From contig DALYLQ010000010.1 in assembly GCA_031976225.1 (NCBI GenBank), positions 1 to 59,403 of the forward strand: DNA of 59,403 nt, given 5' to 3'. Each line of letters starts with the position of its first letter. The stretch's first letter is position 1. This stretch comes from UBA10646 sp003456175 (GTDB taxonomy: Bacteria > Bacteroidota > Bacteroidia > Chitinophagales > Chitinophagaceae). The translations under genes and the position numbers were made by a program. Positions 34,826 to 43,412 of this stretch are shown here, in pieces. The notes under the pieces are model-generated. The model was not told the origin of the DNA, searched no databases, and saw only the letters and a list, made by a program, of their open reading frames with translations.

Positions 34826-35365
34826 TTAGTCTTTGAGTTGATATATCTCTTTAATGTTTCTACCAAAGCCATCATAATCTAAGCCATAGCCAAGTACAAA
34901 TTTATTGGGAATGCTAAAGCAGCAATAATCTACGGGCACCTCAAAAACAGTTGCTTCTGGCTTGTGCAGTAATACTGCTACCTTCATACTAGCCGGGTGT
35001 TGATTTTGTAACTGTGGTAAGAACTGGCTTAATGTTTTGCCGGTATCAATAATATCTTCTAATACAATTACATGTCTGTCGGTTACATCAGTGTCTAAGC
35101 CAATAGCTGTAATAACATGCCCTGTGCTTTTAGTTCCTTTATAGCTTGCAAGTTTAATAAAGCATATTTCGGCTTCAATACTAAGATGCTTAAATAAATC
35201 GGAGGCAAACATGAACGAGCCATTAAGTACCGCAATAAACAATGGTTTTTTGCCAGCATAATCTTGATTAAGTTGTTGTGCTAATCCCTCAATTTTTGAT
35301 TGTATTTCGGCTTCACTAAGGTAGGGTACAAAGCTTTTGTCGAGAACTTGAATGGTGGTAGACAT
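34826..35365 (-). CDS. hpt: hypoxanthine phosphoribosyltransferase
   Basis: 179 residues from ATG 35365 (MSTTIQVLDKSF). Purine salvage; PRPP-binding motif VIVLEDIIDTGKTL, plus VLNGSFMFASDL and the C-terminal VGYG-like LGYGLDYDGFGRNI. A longer frame to 35419 would overlap the upstream gene and is not conserved-looking. Last gene of a four-gene minus-strand run. Confidence 0.95.
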   Translation of the reverse strand: MSTTIQVLDKSFVPYLSEAEIQSKIEGLAQQLNQDYAGKKPLFIAVLNGSFMFASDLFKHLSIEAEICFIKLASYKGTKSTGHVITAIGLDTDVTDRHVIVLEDIIDTGKTLSQFLPQLQNQHPASMKVAVLLHKPEATVFEVPVDYCCFSIPNKFVLGYGLDYDGFGRNIKEIYQLKD

Positions 35366-35378
35366 GCTACGAAGTAGT

Positions 35379-36548
35379 TTAAGATGTTGTAGTTGTATTT
35401 TTAGCAGTGGTTGCTTCAATGAGTTTGGGTGTAGTTGGACTATTGCCTTTCAGGTATATTTTTTCACCTGATACAGGTTGGCGGCCTTTTGGAATTCTAT
35501 TAAAATCGAGTAGGCTTTGTAAGAGCATACCTTCTTTCTGGGCTATATCTTCCATGGTTTCATTGGGTACAACAATGTGTATGGTTTGTGCTCCAATTTT
35601 CTTTTTCTTTTCGAGAAATAGTAATTGCGATTTCTCTAGTATATCTATCTCTGTTAGTTCGTTAAATTCTATTAGTTTTTTGTAAGCAATATTGTGTTGC
35701 TGTGCAATAGCTAACATGCTGGTGCCAGCTTCGGCATAAATAACTTTTAACCCGTTGATGGTAAATACACCTTGAGGGTAGTTAGTTGTTGCTTGCTTGC
35801 TTGTATCATTTACCGTAAGGGTAGTATCTTTCTTAGCAGTAATAGTTATTATTTCTTCAATTACTTCCTCATCCTCTTCCACGTCTTTTTCTGTGGCTGG
35901 CTTTGTATTGGCTGGTTGCGATGGTGGCGTTACAAATTTTATGTCGTTACCAGCTTGCGATGGCGTTACCTCAGGGATAGCAGGTGTAGCAGTAAGCACA
36001 TTAGACCCTGCATTGGTAGATGACTGTTGCAGTGCCAGTAACGTAACTTCATTCAAATTGTATTCATTGATAATTTGAATAATGCGTTCTGGGTAGCGGG
36101 GATTGGTGGCATAACCTGCTTTTTTAAGTCCGTAAGCCCAAGCTTCATAATCGGTTGGTGGAATTTGAAATAAAAAAGCATAATGTGGCCGCGTTTTTAA
36201 AAAATCGGAGTGGTCGCGGTAGCTATCGGCACCTGTTGCATATACGCGAAAGCACTCGCCACGGGCATCATCATCGTGATAGGTTCTATCGCCTTGCCAA
36301 TCGTTCTTACATTTAATACCAAAGTGGTTGTTTGATTGCAAGCATAACTTGCTTTCGCCATTGTTCGATTCAAAAATACCTTGTGCTAATTTAATGGCAG
36401 CAGGTACGCCAGTGCGTTGCATTTCTGCAACAGCAATAGCTTTATATTGCGCTATATATACAAGCACTTTAGGATTGTTTCCTGTGTTTTGTGCATTTGT
36501 AACATTGGCAAGGCAATAAAAAATACAAACCAGCCACCAATACTTCAT
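35379..36548 (-). CDS. secreted glucosaminidase-domain protein with LysM repeats
   Basis: 389 residues. Signal peptide (WWLVCIFYCLANVTNAQ); residues about 30-175 are a lysozyme-like N-acetylglucosaminidase with the catalytic-type Glu in AQGIFESNNGES and NHFGIKCKNDW; then a low-complexity linker and two LysM-like repeats (about 265-310 and 325-372). Peptidoglycan hydrolase acting in the periplasm. The linker holds a palindrome core (35813-35820) encoding TLTVNDTSK. Confidence 0.9.
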   Translation of the reverse strand: MKYWWLVCIFYCLANVTNAQNTGNNPKVLVYIAQYKAIAVAEMQRTGVPAAIKLAQGIFESNNGESKLCLQSNNHFGIKCKNDWQGDRTYHDDDARGECFRVYATGADSYRDHSDFLKTRPHYAFLFQIPPTDYEAWAYGLKKAGYATNPRYPERIIQIINEYNLNEVTLLALQQSSTNAGSNVLTATPAIPEVTPSQAGNDIKFVTPPSQPANTKPATEKDVEEDEEVIEEIITITAKKDTTLTVNDTSKQATTNYPQGVFTINGLKVIYAEAGTSMLAIAQQHNIAYKKLIEFNELTEIDILEKSQLLFLEKKKKIGAQTIHIVVPNETMEDIAQKEGMLLQSLLDFNRIPKGRQPVSGEKIYLKGNSPTTPKLIEATTAKNTTTTS

Positions 36549-36550
36549 GT

Positions 36551-37189
36551 TTATTTCTTTTTAATGATGAGCAAGCCATCTCTCATCGTTAGCAGTACTT
36601 GTTCTGTTCGGGTATCGTTAGCAACGTGTTCGTTAAATGCATGTATGGCTTTTGCATTTTTACCCGTAAGGGGTTGCTGTAATACTTGCCCGTGAAACAG
36701 CACATTATCTGCAATAATCAAGCCATTTTGCTTTAACTGCGGTAGCACCATTTCGTAATAATCAATGTACCCTACTTTATCTGCATCAATAAACACCAAA
36801 TCCCAAGTATAGGGTAGGGTAGGAATAATATCTATAGCGTTACCGGTGTGCAAAATTAGCTGTTCTCGGTATTGGCTGCGTTCAAAAAACGATTTTGCAG
36901 TGGCTGCATCTTCAGGCCTTACTTCAATGGTATGTAATTGCCCTTGCGGTAAAAGTCCGGCTGCAAGGCACAATGCACTAAAACCAGTGAAAGTGCCAAT
37001 TTCAAGAATGTATTGTGGCTGAAGCGTTTGGCTAAGTAACTGCAAGAAAGCACCCTGCGTAGCACCACTTAGCATATGTGCTAATGGGTGATGTTGCTCG
37101 GTATAGGCTACCACTTCGTTGAGTAAATTTGACAGTGGTGTTGTATGTTGATGTGCGTATGCTTCGGCTTCAGGGGATACCAATTGCAT
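36551..37189 (-). CDS. class I SAM-dependent O-methyltransferase
   Basis: 212 residues of the COMT/caffeoyl-CoA OMT type: SAM-binding ILEIGTFTGFSALCLA, then LVFIDADKVGYIDYYE and GLIIADNVLFHG, with metal-binding Asp/Asn positions. The methyl acceptor is unknown. Two bases from the next gene. Palindrome cores: 36664-36671 (PLTGK) and 36942-36949 (GCAA, LLPQGQ). Confidence 0.92.
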   Translation of the reverse strand: MQLVSPEAEAYAHQHTTPLSNLLNEVVAYTEQHHPLAHMLSGATQGAFLQLLSQTLQPQYILEIGTFTGFSALCLAAGLLPQGQLHTIEVRPEDAATAKSFFERSQYREQLILHTGNAIDIIPTLPYTWDLVFIDADKVGYIDYYEMVLPQLKQNGLIIADNVLFHGQVLQQPLTGKNAKAIHAFNEHVANDTRTEQVLLTMRDGLLIIKKK

Positions 37190-37192
37190 TGA

Positions 37193-38704
37193 CTATGCTT
37201 TTTTAGGTTGGTGCGAAATAAGCCACAAACCTATAAAAGTTAGTAATCCGTTGATGATGAGTAGTTCTAAACCAACTTCAAAATTGCCAAGTAATGCTTT
37301 TTGGTTGGCATCTATAACATAGCAAAGTAATGGAGCTGCAATACAAACAAAAGGTACAAAACTGTCTTTTACCACTCGCTTTGTGATAATACCAAACGTG
37401 AATAAACCTAGCAAAGGGCCGTAAGTGTAAGCAGCTACTTTTAATATTACACCAATCATGCTTGGGTTATTTACCCATTTGAATACCATCACAAACAGTA
37501 GAAATATAGCTGCAAAGGTGAGATGCACTCGTTGGCGTATTTTCTTTTTCTCAGCATCGCTCCAATCTGCACGGCGCTGCATGCCGAGAATATCAATACA
37601 AAACGATGATGTTAAAGCGGTGATAGCACCATCGGCACTTGGGAATAATGCCGAAATCAAGGCAATGATAAATACAACACTAATAATAGCAGGCATATGC
37701 TGTAATGCAAGAACAGGAAATAATTTATCGCCGCCAGCAGGTACACCATTGATCATGAATTTAGAAACTTCTTTGCCGTTTTCGACAACAGTTTGCATAC
37801 TGCCACCTAAGCTTTCTGCATAGAGATACAGTAATCCGCCTAGAACAAGAAACAAACTAATCACTGCCAGCATAATAAAGCCTAGCGAAACCACATTTTT
37901 CTGGCTGTCTTTCAAGGTTTTAACAGAGATATTCTTCTGCATCATTTCCTGATCCATGCCGGTCATGGTGATGGTAATAAATGCACCCGCTAAAATTTGC
38001 TTTAGGAAAAAGAACTTGCTTTCTGGTTGCGAAAAGAATATTTGAGTGTATCCTCTAGCATCCATGGCTTGTATACTATCTACAAAACCAAGTTGTAACT
38101 TCTGTAAAATAAATACAACACAAATAATTAAGCCAATAAGCATACAGCTTGTTTGCAAGGTATCTGTATACACAATGGTTTTTACGCCGCCTTCGTAAGT
38201 GTATACCAAAATCATGGCAAGTATAATGAGGGTAGTAGCCCAAAACGGAACATTGAAACTACTCAATATCGCATCTTGTAAAATTTTAACTACCAAGTAT
38301 AAACGGGCTGTAGCACCTAGTGTTCTTGAAAGGATGAAAAAGCTAGCTCCAGTTTTGTAACTTTTTACACCCAGTCGGGTGCTCAAATAATTGTAAATAG
38401 AAGTGAGATTTAACCTGTAATACAAGGGTAGTAATACAAAGGCAATAACCAAATAGCCTATGAGGTAGCCAAGTGTAATTTGTAAATACGCAAAGCTCTC
38501 TGTTTTTACTGCGCCTGGCACACTTACAAATGTTACACCGCTGAGGCTAGTGCCAATCATACCGAAGGCTACCAGCATCCAATTACTGTTGCGGTTACCA
38601 ATAAAAAAACTATTGTTATCAGACTTGCGGCCTGTGTACCAAGCAACTACTAATAAAATCAAAAAATATCCAACAACAAACGAGAATAATAAAGTAGGAC
38701 TCAT
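37193..38704 (-). CDS. sodium:solute symporter family transporter
   Basis: 503 residues, about 13 membrane segments. SSS pattern: FIGNRNSNWMLVAFGMIGTSLSGVTFVSVPGAV, YLGYRLN-like YYRLNLTSIYNYLS, TDTLQTSCM and LFPSADGAITALTSSFCIDI. The solute is not predictable. First gene of the run ending in hpt. Confidence 0.92.
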   Translation of the reverse strand: MSPTLLFSFVVGYFLILLVVAWYTGRKSDNNSFFIGNRNSNWMLVAFGMIGTSLSGVTFVSVPGAVKTESFAYLQITLGYLIGYLVIAFVLLPLYYRLNLTSIYNYLSTRLGVKSYKTGASFFILSRTLGATARLYLVVKILQDAILSSFNVPFWATTLIILAMILVYTYEGGVKTIVYTDTLQTSCMLIGLIICVVFILQKLQLGFVDSIQAMDARGYTQIFFSQPESKFFFLKQILAGAFITITMTGMDQEMMQKNISVKTLKDSQKNVVSLGFIMLAVISLFLVLGGLLYLYAESLGGSMQTVVENGKEVSKFMINGVPAGGDKLFPVLALQHMPAIISVVFIIALISALFPSADGAITALTSSFCIDILGMQRRADWSDAEKKKIRQRVHLTFAAIFLLFVMVFKWVNNPSMIGVILKVAAYTYGPLLGLFTFGIITKRVVKDSFVPFVCIAAPLLCYVIDANQKALLGNFEVGLELLIINGLLTFIGLWLISHQPKKA

Positions 38705-38793
38705 ATGGCAATATTAAGCGTGTGCAACAGTTCCGACAAATATCTACAAAAGCCGCAAAAAACTGCATTAAAAACGCAGAAATACGATTTTTT

Positions 38794-38810
38794 ATTTACC
38801 TTAAGGTAAA
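38794..38810. repeat. palindrome variant with TTAA centre
   Basis: ATTTACCTTAAGGTAAA: a fully symmetric version, in the divergent region between the symporter and the histidine kinase. Confidence 0.75.
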
Positions 38811-38855
38811 GTTTGTTTTGTTGAGAGTTGTATGTGGTAATGATGAACACATGTG

Positions 38856-38884
38856 TTGCTGAAATTAGTGGATATGTATATTTG
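38856..38884 (+). promoter_or_regulatory. promoter of the two-component operon
   Basis: TTG, 18 bases, TATATTTG: good match to the Bacteroidota sigma-A pattern, 40 bases before the kinase start. Confidence 0.65.
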
Positions 38885-38923
38885 AGAGCATAGCATCAGC
38901 ACCAATTAACTGCAGCAATATTT

Positions 38924-40141
38924 ATGGTAGCCTCTAAATCGGAATTGTTTGAAACGATGTTTAATCATGCCAGTATTGGCATTGTAGTAGCCGACGAACG
39001 AGGGCATATCGATACGATCAATCCTTTTGCATTACAACAATTTGGCTATAGCGATGCGGCAGGCTTATTGGGGCAACCGATTGAAGTGCTTATTCCGCAA
39101 CGGTTTAGGCATAATCACAAAAACCATCATCAAGGTTATATGCAGCGGCCTGCTAGCAGGCCCATGGGCATTGGGTTAGATTTATACGCCGTTCGCAGCG
39201 ATGGAACCGAATTTCCTGTTGAAATTAGTTTAGGGCATTATCGTATTAACGATCGCAACTTTGTTTTAGCATTCATCACCGATGTTACACAACGCAAAGC
39301 TGCCGAAAAAGCACTTTTAGATTTGAATGCTGCCCTAGAGCAAAAAGTAAAGGAGCGTACCAAGATTTTAGAATCAACGGTAACGCAACTCAATAATCAG
39401 ATTTACGAAAATCAGATTAAGGATAAAGAGCTACGTGAATCGTTAGAGAAAGAAAAAGAACTGAGCGAACTGAAATCAAGATTTGTTACCATGGCTTCGC
39501 ATGAGTTTAGAACGCCATTGAGCACGGTGCTGTCATCTACTTATCTGCTATCAAAGTATACCACAACAGAAGATAATGCTAAACGTGAAAAGCATATTCA
39601 ACGTATTATTTCTTCTGTTAATTTATTGAACGATATTTTAAACGATTTTCTATCGGTTGGTAAAATTGAAGAAGGCAAGATTCAAGTTAAAAATACATCA
39701 TTCGAACTACAAGATTTTGCGCAAAAAACCATTGCCGAAATGCGAATGGTAACACAACCACAGCAAAAAATTGTGTACCGACATATTGGCCCAAGTGATG
39801 TTTGTCTTGATGCTAATTTGCTCAAACACATATTGCATAACCTATTATCAAACGCCATTAAGTTTTCACCGAATCATGGTATTATAGAAGTATTTACGCA
39901 AGTAGAAAACGATACTTTAACATTACGTGTAAGCGACAATGGTATCGGTATTTCTAAAGAAGATATGAAACATTTGTTCGAACGCTTTTTCAGAGCCACC
40001 AACGCTGCTAACGTACAAGGTACAGGCCTCGGCTTACATATTGTAATGAAGTATGTAGAGTTAATGAATGGCCGTATTAGCTGCCACAGCGAATTAGAAC
40101 AAGGCACCTCTTTTGTAATTCAAGTTCCTAGCAAACAATAA
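38924..40141 (+). CDS. PAS-domain sensor histidine kinase (soluble)
   Basis: 405 residues. PAS domain (about 8-125: FNHASIGIVVADERG, RSDGTEFPVEISLG), coiled coil (about 130-185), HisKA with MASHEFRTPLSTVLSS, and HATPase with NLLSNAIKFS, DNGIGI and GTGLGLHIV. No membrane segment, so a cytoplasmic signal is expected. The PAS resembles the FixL type in layout but has Arg/Pro where FixL has the haem-ligating His. Six bases from the regulator gene. Confidence 0.93.
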   Translation: MVASKSELFETMFNHASIGIVVADERGHIDTINPFALQQFGYSDAAGLLGQPIEVLIPQRFRHNHKNHHQGYMQRPASRPMGIGLDLYAVRSDGTEFPVEISLGHYRINDRNFVLAFITDVTQRKAAEKALLDLNAALEQKVKERTKILESTVTQLNNQIYENQIKDKELRESLEKEKELSELKSRFVTMASHEFRTPLSTVLSSTYLLSKYTTTEDNAKREKHIQRIISSVNLLNDILNDFLSVGKIEEGKIQVKNTSFELQDFAQKTIAEMRMVTQPQQKIVYRHIGPSDVCLDANLLKHILHNLLSNAIKFSPNHGIIEVFTQVENDTLTLRVSDNGIGISKEDMKHLFERFFRATNAANVQGTGLGLHIVMKYVELMNGRISCHSELEQGTSFVIQVPSKQ

Positions 40142-40147
40142 TAGCCC

Positions 40148-41209
40148 ATGACCAAAATTTTGATTATAGAAGATAACACAGAAATTAGAGAGAATACAGC
40201 CGAAATACTAGAGCTCGCAGCCTACGAAGTAGTAACCGCTGCCAATGGTAAAGAAGGGGTAGAAGTTGCATTGCAAGAAAAGCCCGACCTAATTGTATGC
40301 GATATTATGATGCCCGTGCTCGATGGCTACGGCGTGTTACATGCACTGCAAAAAAATGATGCTTTAAAAGGAGTGCCTTTTATTTTTCTTACGGCCAAAA
40401 ATGAACGTACCGATTTACGTAAGGGTATGGAGCTTGGCGCCGACGATTATATTACAAAACCCTTCGATGCTACCGAGTTACTTAATGCTATTGAAGGTCG
40501 TTTAAAGAAAAATCAGCTATTACAAGAACGCCTTACGGCAAATGCTGACGCAACCATTACCAGCGAATTTGTACAATCGTCGCAGGCCGATGTACACAAA
40601 CTACTTACAGAAAACAGATTTGTAAATACCTATAAGAAAAAGCAGCTCATCTATAAAGAAGGTAACTGGCCATCCTGCTTATTTTATGTAGTAAGTGGCA
40701 AGTTAAAAACCTATAAAATTAACGACGATGGCAAAGAACTCATTATCGGGTTATACAATACTGGCGATTTTGTAGGCTATGTGCCTTTATTAGAAGGCAC
40801 CTCTTACAAAGAATCGGCTCAGGCACTAGGCGATTGTGAGTTAGCCTTAATACGCAAAGAAGAGTTCGACGGGTTGATGCACAAAAATGTGTCTGTTGCC
40901 GAAAAATTCGTGAAGCTGCTTGCAAAAAATGTACGTGAAAGAGAAGAACACTTGCTCGGTTTAGCGTACAACTCGCTACGTAAAAAGGTAGCCGATGCCT
41001 TAGTACAATTAAACAATACTTATAATACAGAAGGTACCGAAACCTTTACCATACAAATGAGCCGTGAGAATTTAGCAACTATTGCTGGTACTGCCACCGA
41101 GTCGTTGATTAGAACGCTGTCTGATTTTAAGGCAGAAAAATTGGTAGCGTTAGAAGATGGAAACATCACCATACTGAACGTGAAGAAGCTCAAAAACCTG
41201 ATGAATTAA
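40148..41209 (+). CDS. response regulator fused to a CRP/FNR-type DNA-binding module
   Basis: 353 residues, three domains: REC (about 1-120; IIEDN, phospho-acceptor Asp in LIVCDIMMPVLDG, Lys in YITKPFDA), cyclic-nucleotide-binding-like barrel (about 150-270; KKQLIYKEGNWPSCLFYVVSGKLK) and Crp helix-turn-helix (about 285-350; MSRENLATIAGTATESLIRTL). No FNR-type Cys cluster. Likely the partner of the kinase; its place next to the cbb3 block suggests control of respiration, by inference. A palindrome core (40531-40538, G-C pair) encodes RLTANAD. Confidence 0.93.
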   Translation: MTKILIIEDNTEIRENTAEILELAAYEVVTAANGKEGVEVALQEKPDLIVCDIMMPVLDGYGVLHALQKNDALKGVPFIFLTAKNERTDLRKGMELGADDYITKPFDATELLNAIEGRLKKNQLLQERLTANADATITSEFVQSSQADVHKLLTENRFVNTYKKKQLIYKEGNWPSCLFYVVSGKLKTYKINDDGKELIIGLYNTGDFVGYVPLLEGTSYKESAQALGDCELALIRKEEFDGLMHKNVSVAEKFVKLLAKNVREREEHLLGLAYNSLRKKVADALVQLNNTYNTEGTETFTIQMSRENLATIAGTATESLIRTLSDFKAEKLVALEDGNITILNVKKLKNLMN

Positions 41210-41235
41210 GGCTTGTGTAGCTTTGTTTATCTTTT

Positions 41236-41267
41236 AAGTCTATTTTGTGAAACAAAATGGACTTTTT
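41236..41267 (+). terminator. intrinsic terminator after the regulator gene
   Basis: AAGTCTATTTTGT-GAA-ACAAAATGGACTT followed by TTT; 13-bp stem with one wobble. Confidence 0.85.
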
Positions 41268-41296
41268 GTTGTTACAGACCTTCTAAACTGCTTTGT

Positions 41297-41536
41297 ATGT
41301 TTAAAAATCCTGCAATTGTAACGGCTTTAGGTACATTGTATTTAATCGTATACGTTACACTTATTTATAACAATGCACCATTAAGTGTTGTGGGTGTTTT
41401 ATTTACTTGTTCGCCATTAGTAGTGATATGGATGGCCTATACTATTTTGAAATTTGGCAAATATGAAGGAAGAGCTTTAGAAGAAAATGAGCATTGGGGT
41501 TATCAAGATAAGCCCATGAAGTTGGCTTCTAAATGA
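41297..41536 (+). CDS. small two-helix membrane protein
   Basis: 79 residues from ATG 41297 (MFKNPAIVTALGTLYLIVYV): two membrane segments and a charged tail (KYEGRALEENEHWGYQDKP). Family unknown. It ends 2 bases from the convergent rhodanese gene and starts behind the regulator's terminator. Confidence 0.65.
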   Translation: MFKNPAIVTALGTLYLIVYVTLIYNNAPLSVVGVLFTCSPLVVIWMAYTILKFGKYEGRALEENEHWGYQDKPMKLASK

Positions 41537-41538
41537 AG

Positions 41539-42246
41539 TTAATATACCTCGGCGAGTAATTCGGGTTTCACTTGCTTAATAAGTTCTACTCCACCTACCA
41601 CGTTGATAACGTTAACAATACCTTCGTTAATGAGCAGTGATGCCGCAATCATGCTTCGGTAACCGCTTTGACAGTAAATGAGGTATGTTTTTTCTTCATC
41701 GAACATGTGGATGCGACCTGGTATTTCCCGTAAGGGTATCCAAAGGCTTTTGGGTATTTTACCGTAAGGTAATTCTCTGCTTTCGCGAATATCTAGAATA
41801 ACAATACCGGGTATGGTAGCGTAATTTTCAAAATCGTTCGGAGAGCAAGAGTCTACAAAATCCATCGCAATGGTTATTTGCTCACAAGCGGCGTTAGTAC
41901 AACTTGTTTGGAAAAGTTTTTTAACGGGCAGAAAACCAAGCAGTTGATGATAACCTAATGTATGTAGGCGTTCTTCCATTTCAAGTTCGCGGCCATCGGG
42001 TGCAATAAATACAATGGGTGTATTGATAGGAATCAACACTTTAATCCAAGTGTCGAAATCGCCATCAATACCAATGTTAATGGCACCTTTGGCAAAGCCT
42101 TTGCCAAATTCGAGGGCAGATCTGCCATCGATCACCGTAACACCTTTTTCTAAGTATTGGGCAAACTTTCGCTTGCACAGTGCTGGTGTTGCACGGTTGC
42201 TGCCTGCATCATGAGGGGGCAATATGTGAAATTGCTTGCGTAACAT
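41539..42246 (-). CDS. tandem rhodanese-domain protein
   Basis: 235 residues. Second domain (about 130-230) is intact, with active-loop Cys in YCQSGYRS and DIRESRELPYGKIPKS. First domain (about 20-110) has VIDGRSALEFGKGFAKGAINIG but no Cys where the loop should be (FIAPDGRE), so it is probably non-catalytic. Ends the cbb3 block; role there unknown. Contains two palindrome cores 34 bases apart (41728-41735 C-G type and 41762-41769). Confidence 0.85.
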   Translation of the reverse strand: MLRKQFHILPPHDAGSNRATPALCKRKFAQYLEKGVTVIDGRSALEFGKGFAKGAINIGIDGDFDTWIKVLIPINTPIVFIAPDGRELEMEERLHTLGYHQLLGFLPVKKLFQTSCTNAACEQITIAMDFVDSCSPNDFENYATIPGIVILDIRESRELPYGKIPKSLWIPLREIPGRIHMFDEEKTYLIYCQSGYRSMIAASLLINEGIVNVINVVGGVELIKQVKPELLAEVY

Positions 42247-42255
42247 TGTTATTCG

Positions 42256-42960
42256 TTAATGACAAGGCACTACTGTGCTTGCATGTTGAATGGATGGGCT
42301 AAGGTAGGGTATGTTTAAGTTGAGACCTCTGAGAATGAGCAGCATTCCCATGATTGATATCATGTATGGAGTTGCCTTACGTAAATTGGCTCGTATGGGC
42401 ATGCGTAAAGTATTGCCAAGCATACTTACAAGTAGCATTAGTGGTAATGTGCCAATGCCAAAAGCGGCCATAAATGCAATGCTAACTTCTATATCCATAA
42501 AACTAAGTGCCGATGCTAGCGCTACGTACACCATACCACATGGTAACAAAGCATTCGCCATGCCCAACAATAGAAAAGATGAAAGGGTTGGGCTTTGCAG
42601 TAAATGGATCATTATTTTTTGAACTTGCTGATGTATTGCATCTAAGAAACGAGGTTGCCAACTCTTTTTAATAAAATAATGATGAACGGCATAACTCAAT
42701 ACCAATACACCCATTACAATAGATATGATTTGCTGTATTTGTCCCATTTGAAACTGCCGACCAAGTAAGCCAAGCACTGCTCCGATGAGGCTGTAGGTAA
42801 TAACACGACCAAGGTTATACAATAATGCACTTACCCGTTGTTGCCACAAGGGAAGATGCATGTTAGGTAATGATAATGCAATAGGGCCACACATGCCGAT
42901 GCAGTGCAAGCTACTAAAGCTTCCTAAAGCAAATCCGGTGAGTATGGCTTGTGTAATCAT
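42256..42960 (-). CDS. SafE/TauE-like membrane protein of the cbb3 cluster
   Basis: 234 residues, about six membrane segments, with the conserved N-terminal SLHCIGMCGPIALSLP and NALLPCGMVYVALASAL. Homologues beside ccoGH are thought to help copper or haem delivery or thiol chemistry during oxidase assembly; the direct substrate is not known. Start overlaps the ccoH stop by 4 bases. Confidence 0.85.
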   Translation of the reverse strand: MITQAILTGFALGSFSSLHCIGMCGPIALSLPNMHLPLWQQRVSALLYNLGRVITYSLIGAVLGLLGRQFQMGQIQQIISIVMGVLVLSYAVHHYFIKKSWQPRFLDAIHQQVQKIMIHLLQSPTLSSFLLLGMANALLPCGMVYVALASALSFMDIEVSIAFMAAFGIGTLPLMLLVSMLGNTLRMPIRANLRKATPYMISIMGMLLILRGLNLNIPYLSPSIQHASTVVPCH

Positions 42961-43397
42961 AGTACTTGTATTTCTTTTTCTTGATAGTAATTGCTACCAT
43001 CGGCTTGCCAACTAATTTTTACAATATACTTTCCGGGAATAACTGCATGAGGTACTTGGAAAGTTGCGTTATCATTTACCGTAAGGTTAAACTTCTGATC
43101 TTTACGAGCATCGGTAGGGCAGTAGAAGTGTACATTACCTTTGATATGCTTTTGTTGCATTTCGTAGGGTAATTGAATACTCACTTGCGAGCCTTGTATT
43201 GTAATGTTGGTATTGGTTTGTAATTGATTGGCATTATTAGTGCCATCAATTACTTGTTGATATGCAAGCTCTTCTTTATAGTAGTCTTTCGATACTAACT
43301 CGAAGTTGGTTTGATTGCATTTGTAAATCAAGTAAAACATCATGCTGGCAAAGCCGATGAATACGAATGTGATTTTATGTCCCCAGTTAAGTTGCAT
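42957..43397 (-). CDS. ccoH: FixH/CcoH-family cbb3 oxidase assembly protein
   Basis: 146 residues: short cytoplasmic start, one membrane helix (ITFVFIGFASMMFYLIYKC) and a periplasmic domain with SKDYYKEELAYQQVIDGTNNA, the FixH signature. Needed for stable oxidase assembly in other bacteria. A palindrome core (43079-43086) encodes NLTVNDNA. Confidence 0.88.
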   Translation of the reverse strand: MQLNWGHKITFVFIGFASMMFYLIYKCNQTNFELVSKDYYKEELAYQQVIDGTNNANQLQTNTNITIQGSQVSIQLPYEMQQKHIKGNVHFYCPTDARKDQKFNLTVNDNATFQVPHAVIPGKYIVKISWQADGSNYYQEKEIQVL

Positions 43398-43412
43398 ACA
43401 ATTTGTTTTTGG

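Noticed and set aside
38990..39290. FixL-like haem-binding PAS domain in the histidine kinase
   Set aside because: The layout is similar, but the residue aligned with the FixL haem-ligating His is Arg, and the Arg after GIG is Leu, so haem binding is not supported.
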